Assembly (NCBI GenBank): GCA_039621445.1
Contig: CP154955.1
Location: forward strand, 56,576,619-56,640,618
Source: Euglena gracilis
Taxonomy: Eukaryota > Euglenida > Euglenophyceae > Euglenales
Direction of reading: 5' to 3'
DNA length: 64,000 nucleotides
A program made the position numbers and the translations under genes. Below, one piece after another: positions 20,206 to 30,689 of the stretch (the stretch's first letter is position 1; the number at the start of each line of letters is the position of its first letter). Under the pieces are notes generated by a model. The model saw nothing but the letters and a program-made list of their open reading frames with translations, did no database searches and was not told where the DNA came from.

Positions 20206-20589
20206 TTTTTTTTTTTGCGAATTCTTGTTCCAAAGTTGTTGTTTGCGCAACTGTGGAACTGCGGCAAATACAGAATCAAGCAGCCCGCCTTTTCCGGCCA
20301 CTTCAGTCTTCCCGGCCACCAAGATCGGCACGCATGGCGGGTTGCCGTGGTGGCCACCTCACCGGGACGGAGTGGCTGGAGTGGGTCGGGACCAAGCACC
20401 TCTGATGATGCTGGGCGATGCTGGATTTTTGGAGACCAGAGGTGGGGTTCCGATGCTGGGCGATGCTGGCATTTTTTTGTATATTTTGAAGAATTAAACC
20501 CATTTTTAGGACAATTTTCCCACAAGTCTCCAATATTGCACCTATCTTGGCCATTTTGAGTTTCTTTTTGCTAATTTGGGGCTATTTTG

Positions 20590-20785
20590 CATTGATTTGG
20601 GCAAATATTGGCTAATTTGGGTCTTGGCCATTTTGTGCCATTTTTTGATGATTTTGGGTTTTTTGTGGATTTTTTTGAATATTTTGTGGATATTGTTGGC
20701 ATTTTGGGCTATTTTAGGTTATTTCAAGCCATTTCAGGTCATTTTGATTGCTCTTTGGGGCTTTTGTGGTCATTTTAGCTAGGTT
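20590..20785 (+). repeat. Degenerate GGCATTTTGGG minisatellite (also at 37,455-37,665)
   Basis: Imperfect 9-12-bp units of the form GG(C/T)NATTTTGG run into the next minisatellite. Confidence 0.6.
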
Positions 20786-20793
20786 GGGAGCCA

Positions 20794-21165
20794 ATGGATG
20801 CAGACATCAGGCAAGATGCAGATACTGGACAAGATGCTGACACTGGACAAGATGCAAATGCTGGACAAGACGCAGTGGTTGCAGATGCTGGACAAGATGC
20901 AGATACTGGACGAGATGCAGCCGCTGGACAAGATGAAGTGGTTGCAGATGCTGGACAAGATGTACTGGTTGCAGATGCTGGACAAGATGGAGATGCAATC
21001 TGTCCATGATGATGCAAGATGCAAGATGCAATGGATGCAGGTACTGGACAAGATGTACCACACAAGATGCAAATACTGGAGATTTTGATACTTGACAAGA
21101 TGCAGACAGTGGACAAGATGCAATTTCTGCAGATATTGGGTTAGCGGTGGATGCAGATGCTGGAT
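20794..21165 (+). repeat. 18-bp GATGCTGGACAAGATGCA minisatellite (also at 37,674-38,045)
   Basis: Units of about 18 bp (GATACTGGACAAGATGCA and variants) give a 71-codon frame with a six-residue ADTGQD-type repeat. Because the period is a multiple of three, several frames stay open, so this is treated as a repeat and not a gene. Confidence 0.8.
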
Positions 21166-21439
21166 TGGCCAAATAAATCAGGGGAGCTTGCGGCCAAAGG
21201 TGAGTGAAATTGGGCAAAGTGGCCAAAAGTGGCCAAAAGTGGCCAAGAGTGGCCAAAGTTGTACAAGTGGGTAAAAAGTGGACAAAAGCGGATGAAGTGG
21301 TTGTAGATGCGGTTTTGGATGCTCTGGATGCAGGTATCTGAGCGGATGCAGGTACAGGAGGTGCACCTCTGAGGGCTTCAAAGGCGATGCTGGGCGATGC
21401 TAAGCGATGCTGGGCGATGCTGGGCCCAAGGGCATGGCT

Positions 21440-21690
21440 GACCAGAGGTGCTTGGTCGGGACAGAGTGGGCCGAGAGGCGCCGTGGCCCCGCCTCCTCCT
21501 CCTCCCCGGCCTCCCGGGCCTTACAGTCCCTGCGTCCCCCCGCCCTGCCCTTTGCCCGCCTGCCCCAGCATAACCCTCTCTCCCATTTCTCGCCGGCGGG
21601 GCTGTCCCGCCCTGACCCTCCTCACCGCCCTGCCCGGCCCACGTCACATTCCCCCACCAACAGCACTATGGGGGATTCAACCCTGCTGGG
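21440..21690 (+). CDS. Exon-like Pro/Ser/Arg-rich frame (also at 38,320-38,570)
   Basis: The frame includes RRRGPASSSSPASRALQSLR and PARPTSHSPTNSTMGDSTLL. Strong pyrimidine and C bias allows open frames by chance, but both copies conserve it apart from a Trp-to-Ser-type change near its start. No domain is recognised. Confidence 0.22.
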
Positions 21691-22059
21691 AGGGGGGACT
21701 GGGTGTTTTTTTTTGCAGTTGCCACCTGAATTTCGGCTCCGGACCTCCTCGGAGGGTTCAGAACTGGGAACAAGTTGGGAAGTTCGCCAAAATCCATTGA
21801 TTTGGGGGTTTTTTTGGCCTGAGTGCCCCCCCCCCCCTGGAGGTTCGGAAGTGCCTGATTGGTTTTTGAATGGGAAGTGCTTCCCCTGAGTGCAGGCTTC
21901 ATTAAAACTTGTCGGTAGAGATTTTTTAAGTTTCATGACCTGGAGGTGGTGGGTCCTGGTTGAGCCCCCCACATGGGGGTTGGGCTGAGTGGGTACCTGC
22001 CAGAGGTGGGTGGTGTTTTCCTCTTTTTTTCGGCACAAAGCGACGGGAAAAAACTTTTA

Positions 22060-22232
22060 GGCCCTTGACCCCCCCCCCCAAACCTCCCCAACCCCATCCC
22101 TATCCCTAACAAACTTGACCCTAACCCCATCCCCAACCCTATCCCTAACCGTATCCCCAACCCTATTCTTAACCCTCTCCCTGACCTGACCATAACCGCA
22201 ACCCTGAACCAAACCCTAACCCTGAACCTAAT
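22060..22232 (-). repeat. CCCTAA telomere-like array (also at 38,945-39,133)
   Basis: C-rich on +, with CCCTATCCCTAACC, CCGTATCCCCAACC and similar units. Copy B carries extra units (CCCAACATATCCCTAACC), so the array has changed length since duplication. Confidence 0.75.
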
Positions 22233-22345
22233 CCGTTTTGTTGCTCAACCTTTTGAAGGCCACAAAATAACAAAATCCCTTGTCTTACCCTCCCATTTTG
22301 GGGCACAAATCCCTTTTTGTTGCTCAACTGTATGAGATCAATAAA
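22233..22345 (+). repeat. Single diverged unit of the 1-4290 satellite (also at 39,132-39,243)
   Basis: Reads TTTTGTTGCTCAACC, AAGGCCACAAAATAACAAAA, CCCTTGTCTTACCC, CATTTTGGGGCACAAATCCC. These are the satellite words in the same order but diverged, and joined to a telomere-like array. Confidence 0.75.
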
Positions 22346-22454
22346 AGTGGTGAAAAGGGTGGGGAAAAAAACAGTATCCTCCCCCCCAAATCAAGGGGTA
22401 AATTTCTCTGGGGGTTAAAAAAATCGGTGAACACCCCCGTTGGCACATTAGAAT

Positions 22455-22595
22455 GGGTAGTTGATCGACTGGTCGATCGAATACCCAGAACCCCCCCCCT
22501 CCCACCGACTAGGGGATAGTCGATCAGCCTCCTAGGTGGTCGATTGACGAATAAGTCGATCGACTACCCAGAATCCCCCCCCCCCAAGTCTACCG
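22455..22595. repeat. GTCGATCGAC foldback tract (also at 39,353-39,490)
   Basis: GGGTAGTTGATCGACTGGTC and GTCGATCGACTACCCAGAA are inverted partners around C-runs and CACCGACTAGGGGA. It is related to the termini of the element at 60,164-60,547. Confidence 0.55.
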
Positions 22596-23084
22596 TCTGG
22601 GCCATGGCCAATGATCTAAACCGACCTAAGGGGCCCAAAGCAGTACAAAATGGCCAGAAAACAATAAAAAGCAGTCAAAAGCATATCTGAGCAGTACCAG
22701 CAAGCCAAAAGTGGGTGAAATTGGGCAAAGGCAGCCAAAAGTGGCAAAAAGTGGCCAAAAGTAGGTAAATGACCAAAAGTGGACAAACGTGGATGGAGTG
22801 GATGCAGGTGCTGCAGTGGATGCTGTGAATGCAGGTATCTGATTGGATGCAGGTACAGGAGGTGCACCACCAAGGGCTTCAAAGGTGATGTTGGGCCCAA
22901 GGGCACCTCCAACCAGAGGTGTTTGCCCCCCACCTCCTGGACCGGAGGGGGGGGGGTCTGGACCCCCCCCACCTGCCAAGGGGGTCTGGACCGACCCCAG
23001 GGGAAGGGGCCCAGGACCCCCAAAAGGTCAATAAATGGCAACAAGTAACAGAAAGCAACATTGCTCAATCGCATTGTCCGTTCT

Positions 23085-23320
23085 CTTCCATTTCCCACAT
23101 GCATCTCACGTTCGCGCCGCGCGGAGTCCCTGGACCTCCTCCCTCTCGCCTTCCAACGTCCCCCTGTTGCGTCTTGAGCTGCCGGGCTGACGCGGTGCCA
23201 CCCACCCCCACCCAGCACCCCTACCCCGACGCCCACCGCACCCCAAACCCCACATCGTTGCTGTGGGCCAATGCAGAGCGGCACAGGCTTTGCGGGCTTT
23301 GTGCTCCGTTTTTTTGAATG
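23085..23320 (+). CDS. Exon-like frame, unknown (also at 40,618-40,855)
   Basis: The frame includes SISHMHLTFAPRGVPGPPPS and PTPTQHPYPDAHRTPNPTSL then LWANAERHRLCG. It is conserved in both copies. GC-rich, no family recognised. The nearest upstream AG and downstream GT do not give an obvious exon. Confidence 0.22.
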
Positions 23321-23488
23321 CACAAACAGAAAGCACACGGGCTACGAACGTTCCCATGGGATGCATGCGTTGCTGAACAACTCTCCTGGGGGGGGGGGGC
23401 GTTTAGCTCAGAAGCTGGAAATTTGGGCAGGAAAGAGGCTGCTGGCTGACCCCCCTCCCCACAGAGGTCCCCTGGCTGGAACTGGGCC

Positions 23489-23492
23489 CAAT
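23489..23492. other. Empty integration site of the LTR retrotransposon
   Basis: The sequence GGGCCCAATTAAGGG here is uninterrupted. In copy B the same place reads GATCAAT, then the 13.1-kb element, then CAATTAAGGG. CAAT is thus the 4-bp target. Confidence 0.9.
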
Positions 23493-23707
23493 TAAGGGTT
23501 GAACCGGGAACCAAAAAAACCAAAAAAAATGCCAAACAACTACCAGCGTTTTTTTTTGGATTTTAAATTTGCTCTGGTGCCCTCTTCCGACCGAAGAGGA
23601 CAAAGACCCATTTTTGCACCCCCCCCCGAAAGCCAGAACCGTTGTCGTCCAGCCCGGGCTTCTTTTTGCCAACACCGGGTGTGCTATTGGGGTGCCTGCC
23701 CATAGTA

Positions 23708-23975
23708 CCTACCCCCCCCCCCGGGAAACTGTCATACCCGAGAACCTGTCAGGGTCCCGCCCGGGAAACTGTCAGGGTCCCCGGTACCGGCCAACCTGTC
23801 AGGGTCATTTTTCATTGACTTTCCCTTGAAATGCCCTACCCGGGAAACTGTCAGGGTCCCGCCTGGGAAACTGTCAGGGTCCCCGGTACCGGCCAACCTG
23901 TCAGTGTAGGAAGTTGTCAGGGTCCCCGGTACTGGCCAACCTGTCAGGTGACAGTTTCCCGGGGGGGGGGGTAGG
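23708..23975. mobile_element. TA-flanked MITE with C-run termini (also at 54,359-54,628)
   Basis: The ends CCTAC(n)GGGAAACTGTCA and TGACAGTTTCCCG(n)TAGG are inverted repeats, flanked by TA (23,706-23,707 and 23,976-23,977). The interior is a minisatellite of GGGAAACTGTCAGGGTCC and CCGGTACCGGCCAACCTGTC units. No transposase. Only the homopolymer length and a few bases differ in copy B. Confidence 0.6.
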
Positions 23976-24264
23976 TAGGCCCTTCCCCAGGGGTCGGTTT
24001 TGGATCCCACTTCCTGCCGACCAAGCCGAATATCCTTTGAAAATGGCCATTTTTGGGCCCTCCGGCGCCAAAGGCCCCGGGGGTGTGCTATAGCACTACC
24101 CCGAAACCGGGGGGGGGGTCAAAAAAACGCGGTTTTTCGACTTTTTTTTATTTTTGCCCCCATTCGATCCCGGGATCGGCTGTTGGCTCTTAGGCCTAAA
24201 GGCGATCCTCAAGGGGAATAAAAAGCTTCCCGTCCTTTATGGACCACCCTGGGTTGGGCACCTT

Positions 24265-24435
24265 CGACATTGTGGGTGGATGGGCGATGGTCTACGGATG
24301 TCAGAAATTGTTTTTTCCCCCGAAGTCAATCTATTTTTGCTAAAACATGGCCAGTTTTCCATCCATGTTTCCTATATGAATTTTTCGTTGATTGTGCTGG
24401 GACGGGAGGTTTTTTTTCGTTAAGGACCGCCCTGG
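24265..24435 (+). repeat. Dispersed about 170-bp repeat (GGATGGGCGATGG...GTGCTGGGAC...GGACCGCC)
   Basis: Reads GGATGGGCGATGGTCTACGG, CCCCCGAAGTCAATCTATTT, then GATTGTGCTGGGACGGGAG, a T-run and AAGGACCGCCCTGGCC. Related copies lie at 24,835-24,985, 25,440-25,615, 28,645-28,745 and 19,905-19,975, and in the matching places in copy B. Confidence 0.65.
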
Positions 24436-24539
24436 CCCTACCCCCCTGCCTGCCCATCGCACCCCCCCCCCCCGAATGCACTTCCTTAAACAGAAGCCTG
24501 GTCCAGTCTTGCTTAAGCACAGGCTGACCCCCCCCTGGG

Positions 24540-24815
24540 GCGTGATTGACTGGTTTTTTCAGAGTGACTGACTGGTTTTGAGCCCAAGCCCCCCCCCCCC
24601 CCGGGGGGTCGGCCAGCGGTGGGCAAAAGTGGCTTGAGTGACCCTGGCGCCTTTGGCACCGGGGAAAATTTTTTGGCCAAAAATGGCCTAAAGTGACTGG
24701 AAAGTGGCCAGTTCTCCTGAGTAACCGACCCCCCCCCCGGGGAGGGGGTAGTGACTGACTGGTTTCCCGAAAAGTGATTGACTGGTTTTTCAAAGAGTGG
24801 AGTGACCCCCCCTCC
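24540..24815. repeat. TGACTGACTGGTTTTT words with CnGn palindromes (also 26,465-26,775; 55,195-55,470; 57,115-57,425)
   Basis: Repeated (GTGA)(T/C)TGACTGGTTTTT words alternate with GACC-C(n)G(n)-GGTC palindromes and GGCGCCTTTGGCACC-type hairpins followed by AAATTTTTTGGCC. Two related blocks occur 2 kb apart in each duplication copy. Confidence 0.6.
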
Positions 24816-26259
24816 CCCTCCCGGGGGTCGGTAAAAATTGTATGGCCTTGTCGCAGGACATTTCTTTCCCCAATGTCCACCTATTTGCGCCAAGATATTC
24901 TAGATTTTTTTTGTCTATTTCCCCTTTTTTTTCCCTTATGGATTTTCAGTGTAATGTGCTGAGACCGCAGTTTTTTTGGATAACCCACAATGTAATGCCT
25001 TCATGCCATGTCAACAAGCTTGTTCCATTGCGGGCACCTGATTGCTCTCTTGCAACCCTGGAGAAATGTATCCATATCCATCCCTGTTTTATATTTTTGG
25101 CTCAGCCACTGTTGTCCATTGCCATCTCAGTTTTTGCGAGAACAAATCTCTTTTCACAAGCACAAAAGTGAAAAAAGGTGGAGAGGCAAATTTCGAATGA
25201 AAAGGACAAAAATCCTTTACCCATCGAAACTTCGCCGACAGGTGAGCCCCTTTTGGGTCATCTCGGAGCTGTCCACCCCAAGGTGAAGCGTTCCTCTTGC
25301 CAGGGCGGTCCTTAAGGGACGGGAAAGTTTTTTTTTCTAAAGGACCGCCCCCCTTTCGGCCAAAGGGCCGACCAAGGGCCGGACTGGGATTTGAATGGGG
25401 TCCATAATTAAAAAGTCCCAAAAAACACACTTTTTGATGATTTGGGTGGATGGGCGATGGTCCTCGGATGCCAAAGAACAGTTTTTTTCCTGATGTCGAC
25501 CTGTTGTCGTCAAAAAAATGCCAAATTTCTTTGCCCATTTTCCTGTGTATTTTCATTGAGTGTGCTGGGACAGCGGAGTTTGTTGTTTTTTTATTTGCTT
25601 TAGGACTGCCCTGCCTCTTGGGGGAGCCATTTGGTGATCACGTGCGTGTTTTTGAATGCCACACCCATCTTTGGGTTGGGGTTCGATGTATGCAGGGTGT
25701 AAGGGTTAGAAGGGGGGTGCACCCCCATTCCCCCCCCTCCTGGACCGAAGTGGGGGTCTAGACCACCCCCCTCACCAACTGCCAGGACCCCCAAAAGGTC
25801 AAAATTTTCCTTCCTGCTCTTTTTTGTGCGGGAGAGTTTGGGCATTTTCGGCAAACTTTTGCCCAATAAGTGCCCAAAATAGCAGTTAGGCGGATTTTGG
25901 AGAGGGGGCAAATTTTTCAGCTCGGCACTTTGTGCTGGGCCAAATTTTGGTCACCTGGACAGCCACTGTACAGGGGGGGTACAGGGGCTTTTTTCGGACG
26001 CCCTAGGGGGGGGGTAGTGTGGGTGGGTCCAGCCGAGCCCCCTCCCCAGGGGGATGTAATTTTCGGTGCCGAAAATTTTTGAAAATGGTGCTCTTTTTAG
26101 CATTTTCGCGATTTTTGGCCATTTTCGGGGAAAAGTCCCCCCCCCAGGAGGTGGGTGGGGGGACCCCCGCCCCCCCGGGGGGGGGGGGGTTGTCACCCCC
26201 CCTGTTGGAACGGGGGGGGTCCGACCTCCCCCACCTGCCCTTATATCGAACCCTGCGTT

Positions 26260-26435
26260 AGGCCCGTGCCGCGTGCCGTGGCCGCTCTCCCCATCCAGCA
26301 GGGCCTCGGCCTGACCCCGCCCCTCCTGCCTCCGCTGCAGGGACGCGGCGGGCGGCACTCGCCACGCAGCACACCCCGGGCCAGCGAGGTTCGCGCCAGG
26401 CCAGAGAAGCAGCCTCCTTGCAGCTGGGGGGGGGC
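26260..26435 (+). CDS. Exon-like frame overlapping a dispersed repeat (also at 56,905-57,080)
   Basis: The frame includes PVPRAVAALPIQQGLGLTPP and LLPPLQGRGGRHSPRSTPRA. Part of it overlaps the diverged 90-bp repeat whose other copies are at 8,407 and 17,147. It is probably repeat-derived and not a gene; it is listed because both copies keep it open. Confidence 0.15.
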
Positions 26436-26892
26436 AGCAGGCTTCTTAAGCAGGCAATTGCTTAAGCACTGACCGACCCCCCCCCCCCGGGGGGGTGGCT
26501 GGTTTTTTTAGGGGTACTGCCTGGTTTTTGCCCCCCCCCCCCCGGGGGGGTCGGCCAGGAGTGGGCAAAAGTGGCTTGAGTGACCCCGGTGCCGAAGGCG
26601 CCGGAAATTTTCTTTTGGCCTAAATGGCTAAAGTGACTGAAAAGTGGCCGTTTTTCTGAGTGGCCGACCCCCCCCCCCCCGGGGGGGGTAGTGACTGGCT
26701 GGTTTTTTGAAAATGAGTGATTGACTGGTTTTTTAAAAGTGAGTGACCCCCCCTCCCCCCCCGGGGGGTCGGTAAAAAATTGTATGTTCTTAAGGCTGCT
26801 GCCCTTCAGTAAGGAAAGTCGCACCCCCCAGGGGGAGGTGCTATAACCCCCTAGGAGCTTCAACTCAGCCCCCCCGGGGGGGGCTGCGAGTC

Positions 26893-26917
26893 ATACACAC
26901 ACACACACACACACAAA
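26893..26917. repeat. (CA)n microsatellite (also at 57,543-57,562)
   Basis: Pure CA tract, shorter in copy B. After it the copies differ by a small deletion. Confidence 0.9.
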
Positions 26918-27044
26918 AGGAATTTGTTTTATGCAGAGTAATGGGAGACAAAATTATGGGGAAGAATTGTCCAAATTTTTTGATTTGAGAAAAAATATCA
27001 GGGGAAAGTTCAGTATTTCAGGGGAAATCCCTGACACGTTCCTA

Positions 27045-27380
27045 TCATGAGTGGTTTTGCCAGTTCCTGGGGCTGAAGGCTGAAGGTGGGCCAGAACGGG
27101 CACCAGCCAACAGTTCTCTGGACAGGACCGCGAGATTTCCGCACCACGTTTTCTCCAACCTTTCAGGGTCCAATTCAATTCCAAATTCGCCGCCCATCCC
27201 TGCCACCACCTTTGTGCCAGGCTGCTTGTCCTTGGCCACCACTTTTGCCCTCCCCAAACCGAGGGCACCCAGTGTGGCAGGGAGCCAATGGGTCTCTTGG
27301 CATCGATTGTTGGTGCTCAATGTGGCCTGCCCCTTTCCAAGGCGGGGGGGGGGGGAGCGTAGCTGTTCCAGTGAAAATGG
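27045..27380 (-). CDS. Conserved minus-strand frame, unknown (also at 57,652-57,990)
   Basis: On the minus strand the frame reads LGALGLGRAKVVAKDKQPGT, VVAGMGGEFGIELDPERLEK and TWCGNLAVLSRELLAGARSG. The balanced composition with charged and hydrophobic residues looks more protein-like than its GC-driven neighbours, and it is unchanged in both copies. No family is recognised. It has no convincing start or splice sites and may be an exon or an old pseudogene. Confidence 0.3.
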   Translation of the reverse strand, partial: PFSLEQLRSPPPRLGKGQATLSTNNRCQETHWLPATLGALGLGRAKVVAKDKQPGTKVVAGMGGEFGIELDPERLEKTWCGNLAVLSRELLAGARSGPPSAFSPRNWQNHS

Positions 27381-27672
27381 ACATCCCCCCTTCCGTGAGG
27401 GCTTATCCCCCCCCGTTGTACGCACACCAAGTCGGTTAATTGCATGAACTTGCAATTTTGGCCCCCATTGGCCTTTTTCAGCTATTTCACACATGGGCTT
27501 TCGAAATTTATAGTAAAACCCTTCCTCAGGTGCACATTGGCATCTCAGAGTTATGGTTTGGCGCTGAATTCTGCTTCAGGGTTGGCAGGGTTTCGTCCAT
27601 TTTTGGCTTTTTTCAGCCAAGCGTCAAATTCGACCCCCAAAAATTGACCCCCAAAATGTGGGTCCCCCAGAC

Positions 27673-28630
27673 CAGGCACCTATAGCTAAAATGGCCTAAA
27701 ATGGCCTAAAATGACTTTTTGACCCCCTATATAGGTGGGGGTCCTAAAATGGCCTAAAATGGCCTAAAATGGAGAAAATTCTGTTGCACAACAGTTATTT
27801 TTGCGAACATCTGACGCCATTCAGTTATTACTTTCGGTGTCTTTTGTTACAGCTGGTTGCGGAATATGTATTGAAATCAAAATAACTGCCAATTTTCTCA
27901 ATTGTAATTGGACAAGAATGAATGCCCTCATGACAGTTTTGTTTGGAAGACAAGTTTCTGTTTCATAAGCGTCTCTTTCTCTTGCATCCATGTCTGATCC
28001 GAATAATGCTCGTCATGGGTACAATGTGTTGGCCAGGGGTTTGCCTAAAATGTAGGCCCTCCTGATGGGGCCCACAGTTGGATGACCTTCTTTGACTGTC
28101 CACCCCAATGGACACTCTTTTTTCTGATTATGAGACTAGTGGCAATTGCTTTTGAGAAGATTGCAGTCATACCTTGAGACAGTGGCAAAATCTTTGAGAG
28201 AGGTGGCAATTCATTGTGAGTATCAGCATCAGTCCCCATGGTCCCCAACCTGCTTTTGGCATTTGAATTTTGAAGGTTTGGACAGCTGGATTTTTTCTTA
28301 CTAGTGCAAAGTTGGAAGCATGGGGAAAAAGACAGGGAAAGAAAGACAAAAGATGTTGGAAAAATCTCAAAAATTTTCACTGCCATAATTTCTTACTGTT
28401 CCTCTGTGGGTATGAATTAAGATTTGTTGATCATGGGTTTGATACATTGTTCATGAATTTTGCATGCTTTTTTGTATGTACATTTCTTATTACTGAATAA
28501 GAGAAGGTTTGCACACGTTATGATACAGTTTTTGGAACAAAAATGACGAAAAATTATGATTTTCAGAACCCCCACCTATACCTTAAAATGGCCTAAAATG
28601 GCCTAAAATGGCCTTGACTATAGGTGCCTG
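27673..28630. mobile_element. Putative DNA transposon remnant with 13-bp TIRs (also at 58,280-59,230)
   Basis: The ends CAGGCACCTATAG and CTATAGGTGCCTG are perfect inverted repeats. Both are followed inward by tandem AAAATGGCCT units. A second CCCCTATATAGGTGGGGG palindrome lies near 27,730. The flanks show no exact duplication. The interior has no transposase-like frame, so this would be a non-autonomous or decayed element. Confidence 0.45.
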
Positions 28631-28744
28631 CCCCCCACATGTCAACATCGTGTTGCCGAAAAATGGTGAATTTTTGTCCATTTCTCCTGCGGATTTTTAA
28701 TTGAATGTGATGGGACAAAATATTTTTTTAGTATCTTGAGGATT

Positions 28745-29425
28745 GCTCATCAGTCAGGCGAGGGCAAAAAGGTCAGTTTTCTTTCAATGCGCTTTATCCC
28801 AGAATTTTTTGATTGTTTTAACTTTTTTTGTCCAAAAATATGCCCCAAAATGGCAATTTTTGTCCCAATGTTTCATGCCGGGCCAAAAATCATTTACAAT
28901 CAAGTTTTCAAGCACTGTCCTTTTTGACAAATCATCAAGAAATATATGCAAATATTTGCATGATATGTCTGTTTCAAAGGAGGCTTTTTTCGCTTGTGGG
29001 CCAAACTCATTGGCATTTCACCAGGGCGTGCTGGGCATCTGAGAACACATAACGTGCTCGCATTTTTCTGTGACCAACCCCCAGAGGAGCGACCCGCGCA
29101 ACTTTTTGTTTCATCGTTTTGCATTTTTTTATATTTCATCTTGTGAGGTGCGGTTCAGGGAGGTCGCCGGAGGCTGGATGGCTTTGGCCCCAGTTGGCCT
29201 TTGCCCTTCGTCTTGGCCCATCGCCCGCCCAACAGCGCTATATGTCACCGCTTTCGCCCCCCCCCCTGATGACCCCCGTGAGCGGAGCCCGTGAACGCTG
29301 CGAGTGGCATGTCAGGACGGTGGCATTTCCAGGTCCGCACCAACAAGTACCCCTCCCCCCTTTGCCCACCGACCACCCCTATATGCTGACCAACCCCCCC
29401 CCCCCCGGTCGGGGGTTGCAGGTTA
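28745..29425. other. Unassigned sequence in copy A
   Basis: AT-rich, then mixed sequence containing one dispersed-repeat member. The frame around 29,160-29,340 is GC-rich but has no recognisable domain. Confidence 0.35.
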
Positions 29426-29646
29426 GGGGTGCGTACGACCACCCCCGTGGGCGGTGGTTGTGGATGGCTTTGAAGATTGGGTTGTCTTTGGCACCTAGTT
29501 TTGCGACCACCCCCTGGTCGGCGGTCATAGGTTGGGGGTTGCGTATGACCACTCCCCCTGGTCGGGACTGAGTGGGGGGGGGGGGTGCTTGACCATTCCC
29601 CAGTTCCCCAATTTATTTGCCGTTATTTGGTTGTTATTTGCTTTTG

Positions 29647-30069
29647 GCTCTTCAGCATAGCTGGCACTTCGTTTAAAACGAAGTCAAAAAAAACACGTTT
29701 TTTTAAAAAAACATGTTTTTTAAAAAAAACAAAAAAAACGCCATTGAGGGTCCAAGGCAAAAAAAATTTTGCCTTTAATTTTAGCTTTTTTTTGCCCATC
29801 CTCAGGCAGAGAAAGACACCAAATTTGGGATGTTTCAAGTTGAAACATCCCAAAATGGCAGAAAAATGCCCTATTTTGACCATTGAAGACCTCCAAAAGT
29901 ATTGGTTTTCAAGTCATTTGAGCTAAGATTGGTTCACCCTTGCGATCAAAGGCAAAATCTGGACCATCATTTTCCCCTTTGTTTTTTTTTGCTTTTTTTT
30001 GTTCTTTTTTTTTTTTTTAAAACGTTTTTTTTTAAAAAAACACAAAAAACGCCAGCTATGCTCTTCAGC
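29647..30069. mobile_element. Mutator-like MITE with 10-bp target duplication
   Basis: A 403-bp element (29,657-30,059) begins ATAGCTGGC and ends GCCAGCTAT. It is flanked by GCTCTTCAGC on both sides (29,647-29,656 and 30,060-30,069). Copy B has a single uninterrupted GCTCTTCAGC at 61,321-61,330, proving insertion. Long A- and T-tracts with AAAACG/CGTTTT words lie just inside the ends. Duplications of 9-11 bp point to a Mutator-like family; no transposase is encoded. Confidence 0.75.
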
Positions 30070-30106
30070 ATTCCGCACGTCACCCTTCTGATCTCGGAGC
30101 TGGGTT

Positions 30107-30330
30107 CATTTGACACCTGTGTGACCCTCTGGGGGGTTAGCGGGGTCTTGGAGTGGGGAGAGTTGTGCAGTCCGACCCAGCCAGAGAAAATTTCTGAAAG
30201 GTTTTCGGCCAATTTTTGGTGGGTGAGTGGTGTGTCGATGTGGTCGTGCATTGGTGGGGTTTCAAATCAGTTGGTGGTGGTTGGTGGGTTTGGGCCCAGG
30301 GAATAAGTCCCCCCCCCCCTTGGGAGCATA
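30107..30330 (+). repeat. Diverged member of the TGTGTGACC repeat family (also at 61,373-61,560)
   Basis: Shares GACACCTGTGTGACCC, a GGTTTTCGGCCAATTTTTGG stretch and TGGGTTTGGGCCCAGGGAA with the repeats at 14,639 and 15,458. Confidence 0.5.
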
Positions 30331-30689
30331 CTTGTGCATTTTTTTTCCTGGTGCTTTGTGCTGAAATTTTAGCATTGTGGTGATTTTTTATGCTAAAGAG
30401 ATGACCAAAATCGCATTTTGGCTCGATTTAGGGGGTTGTTTTTTTGACCCGCGGTTGTTCACATTGGGTGAAAAAATGGCAAAATGTTTCAGAAAAAAGG
30501 TGTCCAGGATTTTTTTCCGGTAAAAAATTCATTTTTTTTGCATAATTGGCAGTTTTTTAGAACATTTTTGCGGTATCGATTTCTTTTGGCGCCCGGTTCG
30601 GCCCAGGTCGGGCTCAACTCCAGCCCGGGCCCCTATGGCCCCTATGGGGGAGGGGGAAGCAGCCAGCAGCCTGGACCCCCCCCAGGATT

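Noticed and set aside
20794-21009. Secreted repeat protein with ADTGQD units
   Set aside because: An 18-bp minisatellite keeps all frames open; there is no signal peptide or flanking coding sequence.
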